A stretch of 7,129 nucleotides of DNA from Aquimarina sp. (GTDB lineage: Bacteria > Bacteroidota > Bacteroidia > Flavobacteriales > Flavobacteriaceae): NCBI GenBank assembly GCA_011524575.1, contig WTKB01000142.1:2138-9266 (forward strand), read 5' to 3'. Both the position numbers and the translations under genes were made by a program. The notes beneath the pieces are model-generated. The model did not search any database, was not told the DNA's origin, and worked only from the letters and a program-made list of their open reading frames with translations. Shown one piece after another: positions 1 through 6,998 of the stretch (position 1 is the stretch's first letter; the number at the start of each line of letters is the position of its first letter).

Positions 1-25
1 CTGATGATATGTTTTGTCTTTTCAT
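1..25 (-). CDS. Possible 5' end of a downstream gene, cut by the window edge
   Basis: An ATG at 23-25 on the minus strand opens a frame that reads MKRQNISS and then leaves the window. It is preceded by an A/T-rich leader, as is usual for starts in Bacteroidota, and lies in the same direction as thrB. The eight residues do not resemble the start of threonine synthase, the gene often found after thrB. From memory they resemble the start of some Bacteroidota RidA/YjgF-family proteins (…ISSG.PWE…), and the next codon begins with G, which would fit glycine. Eight residues cannot establish this, so the product is left open and the reading frame itself is uncertain. Confidence 0.25.
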
Positions 26-92
26 AATTTATATATTTTGAAATAAATCTGTTTTGTTTTTGTTAATGCTAAAAACGTATTGAATTCATTTA

Positions 93-246
93 GAGCATGT
101 TTAAACTAAATACAAACTGTAATTCAGAAGATTAAGGTTTTGGTTTACTTTTAAATGATGTACATATCGAGATATGTACATCATTTAAAAGTGATCCTAG
201 TTCTTAAAATTTTGGATTACAGGAAGTAGGGAGTTTAAACAAGCTC
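93..246. mobile_element. 154-bp foldback MITE-like element with TTA target duplication
   Basis: The ends are GAGCATGTTTAAACT (93-107) and AGTTTAAACAAGCTC (232-246), inverted repeats matching at 14 of 15 positions. Directly outside is TTA on both sides (90-92 and 247-249), as expected for a 3-bp target duplication. Every position i pairs with 339-i without any gap: by hand count 59 of 76 pairs are Watson-Crick and five more are G-T. No coding frame fits inside, so the element is non-autonomous. From memory, ends of the form GAGC.TGTTTAAA with a TNA duplication resemble the IS1031-type branch of the IS5 family; that assignment is inference. The element lies 12 bp beyond the thrB stop, where its transcript would fold into one long stem and could end or protect the thr mRNA. 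Confidence 0.8.
147..192. repeat. Perfect 22-bp-arm palindrome at the core of the MITE
   Basis: Arms 147-168 and 171-192 are exact reverse complements around the two central bases GA (169-170). The arms begin with ACTTTTAAATGATG and contain TGTACAT. The core is perfectly paired while the outer arms of the same element have diverged. In RNA it would form a strong hairpin, but no T-run follows on the minus strand, so it is not a classical intrinsic terminator. Confidence 0.9.
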
Positions 247-258
247 TTAAAACAAGTC

Positions 259-1182
259 CTAAATACAAGTAACACCAGCACTATTTACACTAGTAATATG
301 TACATCAAAACCAATTGAGGTTTCTTTGTATATTTGACGCATTCCTTTAGCTACTTTTTCTGCTGTAGCTTTGCCTTTAGAAAGTGCAAAAATAGATGGG
401 CCAGAACCTGAAATTCCAGCACCTAAAGCTCCGTTTTCCAAAGCGATTTGTTGTACCTCTTTAAATTTTGGAATTAAAATAGCTCTTAGTGGTTCAATAA
501 CTATATCTGATAGCGACCTACTTATAAGATCGTAATCTTCGGTGTAAAGTCCAGATATAAAGCCTCCTAAATTCCCCCATTGTGTTACCGCATTTTTTAG
601 TGGTAAGGAAGGTTTTAAGATGCGTCGAGAGTCTTCAGTTTTTACTTCTATTTGTGGATGGATTACTGTGAAATAAAGATCAGGTGGTGTATGGAGTTTA
701 ATTACATCTAATGGGGAGTAACTTCTAACAAGTGTAAATCCACCTAAAAGGGCAGGGGCTACATTATCTGCATGAGCACTACCACTAGCAATACGCTCAC
801 CTTCCATGGCAAATTGTACCAATTGATTTGCAGTAAATGGTCGATTTAACAATTCGTTTACAGCCCAAACCGCACCTGCACTACTGGCAGCACTACTACC
901 AATACCACTACCAGATTTTATTTTTTTAAAAATTTCAATGTCAATACCTATAGAAGGGTCATTTAATTGTTCGAGCATTGCCATTACAGCGACACTAGCT
1001 ACATTTTTATGTGCTTCAAAAGGTAATTTCGCACCTTCTATTTTTGTGATAGTTACATTTTTAGAAGAACTTCTATGGACATTCATTTGATCACCCACAC
1101 CATTTAAACAGCAACCAAGGACATCATATCCACAGGATATATTAGCAACAGTTGCGGGGGCAAATACAGAAATCGAATTCAT
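259..1182 (-). CDS. thrB: Homoserine kinase (GHMP kinase family)
   Basis: ThrB phosphorylates L-homoserine with ATP to O-phospho-L-homoserine, the substrate of threonine synthase, in the cytoplasm. The 307-residue length is normal for the family. Visible motifs are the N-terminal SVFAPATVANISCGYDVLG (residues 5-23, equivalent to the family P-A-x-x-A-N-x-x-x-G-F-D segment), the GHMP ATP-binding loop GSGIGSSAAS (91-100), the conserved SAHADN (135-140), and the C-terminal glycine-rich GAGISGSGPSIFAL (254-267). The start is the ATG at 1180-1182, which places the family motif right at the N-terminus; the stop is TAG. It lies 20 bp after thrA on the same strand, so the two are almost certainly cotranscribed. 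Its 3' side runs directly into the MITE at 93-246, and no thrC is visible. Confidence 0.97.
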   Translation of the reverse strand: MNSISVFAPATVANISCGYDVLGCCLNGVGDQMNVHRSSSKNVTITKIEGAKLPFEAHKNVASVAVMAMLEQLNDPSIGIDIEIFKKIKSGSGIGSSAASSAGAVWAVNELLNRPFTANQLVQFAMEGERIASGSAHADNVAPALLGGFTLVRSYSPLDVIKLHTPPDLYFTVIHPQIEVKTEDSRRILKPSLPLKNAVTQWGNLGGFISGLYTEDYDLISRSLSDIVIEPLRAILIPKFKEVQQIALENGALGAGISGSGPSIFALSKGKATAEKVAKGMRQIYKETSIGFDVHITSVNSAGVTCI

Positions 1183-1202
1183 AACTTTTTAACTTTCTTG
1201 TA

Positions 1203-3653
1203 TTATTTTTTACCAATTCGGATAATATCTGCAAAAATACCTGAAGCTGTTACATCGGCACCAGCACCAGCACCTTTCACAATTAATGGTTGCTCACTAT
1301 ATCTATCTGTATAGAAAAGTACAATATTATCGCTACCCTCTAGGTTATAGAAAGGATGATTAGGTGCAATATTTTGAAGCCCTACAGAGGCTTTTCCGTT
1401 TTCAAACTGAGCAACATATTTCAATCGGCATTGCTGAGCATTTGCTTCTTGCAGAATCGAACTAAAATGAGGTTCATGGAGTTTGATACTTTCTAAGAAA
1501 TCTTCAACAGTAGTCGTTTCTAAACTTTGTTGTGGTAAAAAGGCATTGTTCACAAGGTCGGAAAGTTCTAAAACATGACCACTTTCTCTAGCAAGAATTA
1601 AAATTTTACGAGCTACATCAATACCACTTAAATCAATCTTAGGGTCAGGCTCTGTGTAACCTTGTTTCTGTGCTTCACAAACTATACTATGGAAAGTAGT
1701 TCCCAATTGATAATTATTGAAAATAAAGTTTAAGCTTCCAGAAAGCACCGCTTGAATTTTACGTACACGGTCACCAGATGCTATTAAATTATTAAGTGTA
1801 TCAATAATTGGAAGCCCAGCACCTACGTTTGTTTCAAACAAAAATGGTGCATTAAAAGTTTTAGAAAGTGTTTTAAGCTCTTTGTAGTTCACATAGTCGT
1901 CAGCACATGCAATTTTATTACAAGTAACCACACCTATACTTTGAGCTAAGTATTTCCTGTACACCTTTGAAACGTGTTCTGTAGCAGTGTTATCTACAAA
2001 AATACTATTACGTAAGTTGAGTGCAGCAGTTTTTTCAAAGAAGCCATCAATACTGGAAGTTTCTCCTGCGAGGAGTTGAGCTTCCCATGAATTTAAATCA
2101 ATGCCTTCTTGATTGAACACCATCTTTTTAGAGTTTGATAATGCTACTACTTTTATTTGTAAACCTAAATTATCTTTGAGGTATTGTTTTTGTTGGTGTA
2201 GTTGCTCGATGAGCTTTCCTCCTACATTTCCTACTCCTGTAATAAATAAATGAAGGGTTTTGATATCCTCCTCGAAAAAAGTTTCATGTAAGGCATTAAT
2301 GGCTTGGTCTGTATTCTTTTTAGCAATAACTGCAGAGATATTACGCTCTGAAGCACCTTGAGCAATAGCTCTTACATTAATATTATTTTTTCCAAGCGTA
2401 CTAAACATTTTACCGCTTATACCTTGATGATTAACCATATTATCTCCAACAAGAGCAACAATAGAAATGTCATCTTCAAGACGTACAGGTTGTACAATAC
2501 CTTTAGAGATTTCAAGTTCAAAAGTTTTTTCAATGGCTTTTTTTGCTTTTAGAGAATCATTAGTATTAACAACAAGACAAATAGAATGTTCTGAAGAGGC
2601 TTGTGTAATGAGTACTACATTGATGTTTTCTAGGAATAGTGTTTCAAAAAGTCGTTTAGATACCCCAGGAACACCTACCATTCCTCCGCCTTCAAGCGTA
2701 AGTAATGAAATATTTTCTATATGACTAATACCAGTAATAGTAGCCTTTCGATCATCTGCTTTTTGAGTGATATACGTCCCTATATCATCAGGAGCAAAAG
2801 TGTTTTTAATCCAAATAGGAATGTTTTTTTGAAGTACAGGCTGTATCGTAGGTGGATAGATTACTTTAGCTCCAAAATGAGAAAGTTCCATAGCTTCTTG
2901 GTAAGATACATGAGCTACAGGTTTAGCCTGTTTAACCACTCTTGGATTAGCCGTAAACATCCCACTTACATCCGTATAGATTAATAGTTCCTTAGCATTT
3001 ATAGCAGCAGCTAAGATGGCAGCCGTATAATCGGAACCTCCTCTACCTAGTGTTGTTGCTTCTCCGCTAGAAGTCTTTGCTACAAAACCAGGGAAAATTA
3101 CAATTTTATGGCTGTTTTGCTCCTTAAACTCTTGAATGTTTTTGTAAGTAACAGTAGTATTTAAACTACTTGCCTTAGAATGCTCTTCTGTAATAATGAG
3201 TTCTCTTGAATCTTTAAGAAGTGCATCAATACCTTGATCAATAGCTACCTTTGAGATAATATAAGAAGAAAGGATTTCTCCGAAACTTGCAATAACAGAG
3301 CGGGTTCTTGGTGAAAGCTCTCCTAAAAGGAATACCCCTTCGCAAAGCGATTCCAAAAGATTTAAGTGCATTTTTACATGACTAATCACGCTTGCCTGAT
3401 TAGTTACATCTATAAGCTCACGGATTACTTCTAGATGGCGTGTTTCGATATCCTCTAATACGGTTTTATAGGTTTCATTATTTTCAGAAGCACGTTTTCC
3501 TGCTTCTAATAATAAATCGGTTACTCCTCCTAAGGCAGAAACAACAACATATGTGGTGGTATCATTTTTACTGTAAAGGGATACTATTTGTAATACCTTT
3601 TGTATGGCCGAGGCGGTAGCTACAGAAGAACCTCCAAATTTAAGAACGTGCAT
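1203..3653 (-). CDS. thrA: Bifunctional aspartokinase I / homoserine dehydrogenase I
   Basis: This cytoplasmic fusion enzyme catalyses the first step (aspartate to aspartyl phosphate) and the third step (aspartate semialdehyde to homoserine) of the route to threonine. At 816 residues it matches the E. coli-type ThrA length of about 820. The kinase begins with KFGGSS (5-10) and has the nucleotide-site segment TLGRGGSDYTA (201-211). Two ACT-type regulatory segments follow (about 315-385 and 395-460), suggesting feedback control by threonine as in the family. The dehydrogenase part starts with the dinucleotide-binding loop GVGNVGG (463-469), followed by ETNVGAGLP (607-615), SGSLNFI (638-644), the catalytic-region segment PKIDLSGIDVARK (671-683) and the C-terminal KGAGAGADVTASG (793-805). 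The start at ATG 3651-3653 gives the canonical MHVLKFGG opening. The intermediate enzyme, aspartate-semialdehyde dehydrogenase, is not encoded here. Confidence 0.97.
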   Translation of the reverse strand: MHVLKFGGSSVATASAIQKVLQIVSLYSKNDTTTYVVVSALGGVTDLLLEAGKRASENNETYKTVLEDIETRHLEVIRELIDVTNQASVISHVKMHLNLLESLCEGVFLLGELSPRTRSVIASFGEILSSYIISKVAIDQGIDALLKDSRELIITEEHSKASSLNTTVTYKNIQEFKEQNSHKIVIFPGFVAKTSSGEATTLGRGGSDYTAAILAAAINAKELLIYTDVSGMFTANPRVVKQAKPVAHVSYQEAMELSHFGAKVIYPPTIQPVLQKNIPIWIKNTFAPDDIGTYITQKADDRKATITGISHIENISLLTLEGGGMVGVPGVSKRLFETLFLENINVVLITQASSEHSICLVVNTNDSLKAKKAIEKTFELEISKGIVQPVRLEDDISIVALVGDNMVNHQGISGKMFSTLGKNNINVRAIAQGASERNISAVIAKKNTDQAINALHETFFEEDIKTLHLFITGVGNVGGKLIEQLHQQKQYLKDNLGLQIKVVALSNSKKMVFNQEGIDLNSWEAQLLAGETSSIDGFFEKTAALNLRNSIFVDNTATEHVSKVYRKYLAQSIGVVTCNKIACADDYVNYKELKTLSKTFNAPFLFETNVGAGLPIIDTLNNLIASGDRVRKIQAVLSGSLNFIFNNYQLGTTFHSIVCEAQKQGYTEPDPKIDLSGIDVARKILILARESGHVLELSDLVNNAFLPQQSLETTTVEDFLESIKLHEPHFSSILQEANAQQCRLKYVAQFENGKASVGLQNIAPNHPFYNLEGSDNIVLFYTDRYSEQPLIVKGAGAGADVTASGIFADIIRIGKK

Positions 3654-3690
3654 TAGAGTGAGTATTTTTAGTTTTTATGCGTTTACTTTA

Positions 3691-3782
3691 AAAAGTTTTT
3701 TTAAACTTTTATAGTTGAATTCACCTTTTATTAATAAGAACTTAAAGAACTATTAAAAGTAAAGGTAGTTTTCAGAATTCAA
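3691..3782. repeat. Dyads in the proB-thrA gap (GAATTC dyad and small hairpin)
   Basis: TTGAATTC at 3715-3722 and GAATTCAA at 3775-3782 are exact 8-bp inverted repeats. Inside them ACCTTT (3723-3728) faces AAAGGT (3761-3766), with an asymmetric bulge on one side. Closer to thrA, AAAAGTTT (3691-3698) and AAACTTTT (3703-3710) form an 8-bp hairpin with a TTTT loop. These could be an operator or leader structure ahead of thrA, but AT-rich DNA makes such dyads easy to find by chance. Confidence 0.3.
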
Positions 3783-3787
3783 AAATA
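3780..3787 (-). promoter_or_regulatory. Candidate -7 promoter element upstream of thrA
   Basis: The minus strand reads TATTTTTG here, an exact match to the Bacteroidota -7 consensus TAnnTTTG. It would give a leader of about 120 nt before the thrA ATG. No TTG/TTTG -33 element is visible at the expected distance upstream, and chance matches are easy in this AT-rich gap, so the call is weak. The alternative is read-through from proB into thrA. Confidence 0.25.
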
Positions 3788-3804
3788 GGGTTTTTTTATA
3801 TTTT

Positions 3805-4602
3805 TTATGGATTTACCACTAAAGACTTCACTTTAGTATAATCAATTAGATCTGCCTGTGCTTTTTCCAAAAAATGGGTTTCTAAACCATTTACTATCCA
3901 AGTTTCAATTCCAGATTTTTGTGCAATCTCAGAAGCAATCATCTTAGAAGCCATACCACCAGTGCCATGCGAAGATTTCTCAGTGGAGATTTCATTGGAA
4001 AGAAGACTTATATCAGCTACCTCCTTAATGGTTAATGGAGCCGATGCTAGCCCCATTGATGATTTTTTATAAATCCCATTAGTATTGGTAGCAATAACTA
4101 ACAAATCAACTTCAAGAAGTCGAGCAGATAGTGCTGCTAGCTTATCATTATCTCCAAATTTAATTTCATCCGTTGAAACCGTGTCATTTTCGTTAATAAT
4201 AGGTACATAACTATTTTCTATAAGTACATTTATAGTATTGGAAATGTTTTCTTGAGTTTTTGGATTTTCAAAATCAGCATAAGACAATAAACATTGTGCT
4301 GTTGAAAGCCCAGATTTAGAAAATTCTTCCTCAAAAAGACGCATTAAGTAAGGTTGCCCAATACTTGCTAAAGCTTGCTTTACTTGTAAGGTATTTTCTT
4401 CATTTGGGTTCTGAAGCTTCACAAGCTCTTTGGCAGCTGCAATAGCTCCAGAACTTACAATGATAATATCATATTCAGATTTAAGGTTTTGCACTTGTTG
4501 TGCAATATCTGCCAGTTTTTTTCTGGAAATGGTATCAGTTTGTTCTGTGAGCATGTTACTGCCCAGTTTCAAAATGATTTTTTTCTTAGCGGATTTGTCC
4601 AT
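3805..4602 (-). CDS. proB: Glutamate 5-kinase, short form without PUA domain
   Basis: ProB phosphorylates L-glutamate with ATP to gamma-glutamyl phosphate, the committed step of proline synthesis, and passes the unstable product to ProA. Counting from the longest possible start (ATG at 4612-4614, 269 residues), motifs of the amino acid kinase fold are KLGSN (16-20), SSGAIAAA (54-61), NENDTV (141-146), FGDNDKLAALSA (153-164) and GTGGMASKM (217-225). The protein ends after the kinase domain, so the C-terminal PUA domain of the E. coli-type enzyme (about 367 residues) is absent. Three in-frame ATGs (4614, 4608, 4602) compete as start. I prefer 4600-4602 (MDKSAKKK…), giving 265 residues and a 17-bp overlap with proA, because homologues begin only a few residues before the KxGSN motif. 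The overlap implies coupled translation with proA. Confidence 0.95.
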   Translation of the reverse strand: MDKSAKKKIILKLGSNMLTEQTDTISRKKLADIAQQVQNLKSEYDIIIVSSGAIAAAKELVKLQNPNEENTLQVKQALASIGQPYLMRLFEEEFSKSGLSTAQCLLSYADFENPKTQENISNTINVLIENSYVPIINENDTVSTDEIKFGDNDKLAALSARLLEVDLLVIATNTNGIYKKSSMGLASAPLTIKEVADISLLSNEISTEKSSHGTGGMASKMIASEIAQKSGIETWIVNGLETHFLEKAQADLIDYTKVKSLVVNP

Positions 4603-5797
4603 TACCATGTACATACCATTTATTAGTTACTAAATGTTGCAAACCTATAGGTCCTCTTTGATGGAGTTTGTCGGTTCCTATTGCAAGTTCTCCTCCTAAT
4701 CCAAATTCAAAACCATCTGTAAAACGAGTGGAAGCATTATGATAGACTGCTGCACAATCTATTGCTGCCATAAAATTGGTTGCAGCTTGCTTATCCGTAG
4801 TTACGATACTAGCTGAATGTCCACCAGAATAGGTATTAATTTTTTCAATAGCTGCTGCTGTACTTGTAAGAGTACCAATTACTATTTTATAGTCTAAAAA
4901 TTCTTCATGCCAAATTTCACTATTAGTAATAGGTTTTAAATTAGGATGAGAGGCTTTATGATTTTCTATAAAACTAGGCTCAGCAATCACTTCCACACTA
5001 AACTCAGTAAGACGTTCTAGTAGTGCTGCTTCAAATTTTTGTTTATGAGGTAGACGATCATCAATAAGTACCTTATCCACAGCGTTACAAGCTGATATTT
5101 TTGCAGTTTTTGCATTAACAATAATTGATAATGCCATTTCTAAATCTGCATCTTTGTGGACATATACAAAGTTATTGCCTCTTCCACTTACAATTACAGG
5201 ACACTGTGCATGTTCTTTTACAAATGCAATGAGTCGCTCTCCACCACGTGGAACAATAAGATCAATAGGTTGGTTCGGGGCTTTAAGAAACGCCTGTGTA
5301 GTTGCTCTATCGTAGTTCAAATATTCTACCCAGCGAGTAGGATTTTCAATACCATTTTCAAGAAGTGCTTTATGCCATAAATCGACAATAGCAAGGTTTG
5401 AATTTAAAGCCTCTTTACCTCCTTTTAGTAAAATTTTGTTTCCAGATTTAAAAGCAATTCCTCCTGCCTCTATAGTAACATCTGGTCGAGACTCATAAAT
5501 AATGAGTACCGTTCCAAAAGAAGCAGTACGGTTATAAATTTCAAGACCATTTGGGTGCGTAAATGCGAAACGTTCAACACCCACAGGATCTTCTTGGCTG
5601 CTTAGTTGACCTAGCGATGCTATCATGCTATCAATTTTAGCATCATCGACTTTTAAACGATCTTTCATAGCAAGGTCACCACCAGTATAAGCGTCCATGT
5701 CTTTTTGGTTTGCTGCTATAATAATTTCAGCATTTTGTTGCACTAGTTTTTGCATAGTGCTTAAAACATTGTTACGGGTTTTTATATCTAGTATCAA
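4586..5797 (-). CDS. proA: Gamma-glutamyl-phosphate reductase (glutamate-5-semialdehyde dehydrogenase), TTG start
   Basis: ProA reduces gamma-glutamyl phosphate with NADPH to glutamate-5-semialdehyde, which cyclises to pyrroline-5-carboxylate for proline. The 403-residue protein belongs to the aldehyde dehydrogenase superfamily. Visible landmarks are YESRPDVT (101-108), GGKEA (126-130), PRGGERLI (183-190), the catalytic cysteine C237 in NAKTAKISACNAV, and NASTRFTDG (354-362). The first codon is TTG at 5795-5797. An in-frame TAA lies six codons upstream with no ATG between, and the next in-frame ATG (residue 15) would cut into the segment TRNNVLSTM that homologues retain, so TTG is the likely start. 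E. coli ProA is about 14 residues longer. After TDG the sequence is FEFGLGGE where most relatives read GxFGxGAE, a mild substitution. It precedes and overlaps proB. Confidence 0.96.
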   Translation of the reverse strand: MILDIKTRNNVLSTMQKLVQQNAEIIIAANQKDMDAYTGGDLAMKDRLKVDDAKIDSMIASLGQLSSQEDPVGVERFAFTHPNGLEIYNRTASFGTVLIIYESRPDVTIEAGGIAFKSGNKILLKGGKEALNSNLAIVDLWHKALLENGIENPTRWVEYLNYDRATTQAFLKAPNQPIDLIVPRGGERLIAFVKEHAQCPVIVSGRGNNFVYVHKDADLEMALSIIVNAKTAKISACNAVDKVLIDDRLPHKQKFEAALLERLTEFSVEVIAEPSFIENHKASHPNLKPITNSEIWHEEFLDYKIVIGTLTSTAAAIEKINTYSGGHSASIVTTDKQAATNFMAAIDCAAVYHNASTRFTDGFEFGLGGELAIGTDKLHQRGPIGLQHLVTNKWYVHGNGQIR

Positions 5798-5824
5798 GGG
5801 TTTTTTGTGTTTTTAATTTATGTA

Positions 5825-5832
5825 CAAAACTA
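5825..5832 (-). promoter_or_regulatory. Candidate -7 promoter element for proA-proB
   Basis: The minus strand reads TAGTTTTG, an exact fit to the Bacteroidota -7 consensus TAnnTTTG, in the 66-bp gap between the DUF3810 gene and proA. A TTTA that matches three of four bases of the -33 TTTG lies 21 bp upstream. A start of transcription a few bases downstream would leave a leader of roughly 20 nt before the TTG start of proA. This is pattern matching only. Confidence 0.45.
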
Positions 5833-5863
5833 CATAAATATTAAATTATTTTTTAAATAAAAT

Positions 5864-6943
5864 TTAGGAGTTCTGTGGGTAGTTAACAAGTAAAGCTACT
5901 ACATAGTTATAGGTTTCTATTCCAGATTCTTGGTTATTTACTTTTAAGAAGTTATCATAAATTATTTCCATAATGTAATTAAGAGGAGTTTCGTGATTTT
6001 CCCAAAAATCGGATACTTCTTTATAGTTCTTTAGTACACCTGGGCGGATTTGTTTGTGCAACCAACTAGCCTTAGCTTCATTTTGAGTGTATAGATCATT
6101 GAGACAATATCTGAGTGCAAAACTATAACCAGCATATTGTAAGTAGGGGTCTGTACTTTCCATACACACCAAAGCACCAATAAAATTAGCTTCATTTTCT
6201 TTAGAAAAACCCGATTGATGCGCCTTTTCATGAGCAAAAGTTACGGGCATTTTATAAGCGGGTAGGTGTTTGTTTACTTGTGCTTCTAGTGTAAAAGGAT
6301 TGAGATAACCACCAAATCCCATGTAATTAAGTCCTGTGCTGATAATAGAGGATTTTGCATTATTGTTTTTAGGGTATAATGGCAAAGTTATTTTTTGTTG
6401 TAAATGGGTGTAAGCAGAGTCTATATGTTGTTGTAATACCTCTTGAGAGTACGGAATTTTTATTTTTAAGCTATCGTTTTCTTGAAGTCTTTGATGTATT
6501 AAATTGGTTTTATTAAGTAAAAAATTAGTTTTTTCAATGAGTTTATCTGTGGTATATGCGTTGTCTATTTGTAAATTTTCATTAAGAGGGATTCTGTAGT
6601 AATTAAGCCCCCAGTTAAAATGAAATAGGAAATAAATTATATTAGCATAGATTAATCCTTTTGATAGAAAAGTACCAAGATTAATTTTCTTCTTGAATAC
6701 ACTATTAAGGATGTAAATAAAAAATACGGCAATAATTATATAAAGAATATCTCCAATTGAAAAAGGAATGGCACTACATATAAAATCTAAAATATATTTT
6801 ATAATAGGATATATCCCTCTAGAGTAAATAGACTCTATCCAATGAGGATAAAATTTTATGATTTGAATTGCGGAAAATTGTAGTAAAACTAAAATGCCAC
6901 CTATTAAAAATGTTTTGGTGTTTTTCTCTGAGATATGGGGCAT
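5864..6943 (-). CDS. DUF3810 family membrane protein with HExxH metalloprotease motif
   Basis: This looks like the Bacteroidota-typical DUF3810 family, whose function is not known to me. Residue numbers count from the TTG at 6983-6985 (373 residues). Hydrophobic segments at about 26-45, 58-75, 78-96 and 107-124 predict three or four N-terminal membrane spans. A larger soluble part follows. It carries MGFGGYLNPFT (222-232) and the zinc-site motif HEKAH (252-256), followed nine residues later by NEANFIG (264-270) with E265 as a plausible third ligand, the arrangement of gluzincin-type metallopeptidases. A membrane-anchored peptidase is therefore inferred, not shown. I prefer the ATG at 6941-6943 (MPHISEKNTK, 359 residues), which puts the first span near the N-terminus. 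The TTG start adds 14 residues and lies only 13 bp from the palindrome. The stop is 66 bp before proA. Confidence 0.85.
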   Translation of the reverse strand: MPHISEKNTKTFLIGGILVLLQFSAIQIIKFYPHWIESIYSRGIYPIIKYILDFICSAIPFSIGDILYIIIAVFFIYILNSVFKKKINLGTFLSKGLIYANIIYFLFHFNWGLNYYRIPLNENLQIDNAYTTDKLIEKTNFLLNKTNLIHQRLQENDSLKIKIPYSQEVLQQHIDSAYTHLQQKITLPLYPKNNNAKSSIISTGLNYMGFGGYLNPFTLEAQVNKHLPAYKMPVTFAHEKAHQSGFSKENEANFIGALVCMESTDPYLQYAGYSFALRYCLNDLYTQNEAKASWLHKQIRPGVLKNYKEVSDFWENHETPLNYIMEIIYDNFLKVNNQESGIETYNYVVALLVNYPQNS

Positions 6944-6998
6944 AATAAAAAAGCTATGTGTTATGGTATTTGACCAAAATATCAAATAATTATTAAAG

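Noticed and set aside
93..246. tRNA, riboswitch or CRISPR repeat in the repeat-rich left edge
   Set aside because: There is no cloverleaf or CCA end, no spaced direct repeats, and the uninterrupted dyad symmetry with target duplication is better explained by a foldback element.
2358..2984. Plus-strand open frames of 64-87 codons opposite thrA
   Set aside because: They are antisense to a well-conserved coding sequence, overlap one another, and show no recognisable domain or sensible start context.
3654..3804. Threonine attenuator with a leader peptide ahead of thrA
   Set aside because: No ATG occurs on the minus strand in the gap, there are no runs of Thr/Ile codons, and no hairpin is followed by a T-run.
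4582..4614. Frameshift or sequencing error joining proA and proB as a fusion, as in P5CS
   Set aside because: Both proteins have complete canonical ends, the order is ProA then ProB rather than the ProB-ProA order of P5CS fusions, and the short overlap is typical of coupled genes.
4430..5380. Short plus-strand open frames opposite proB and proA
   Set aside because: They are antisense to conserved genes, and their low-complexity translations have no family resemblance.
6031..6237. 68-codon minus-strand frame inside the DUF3810 gene
   Set aside because: It is a shifted frame over the HExxH region of the real protein, with no independent coding signal.
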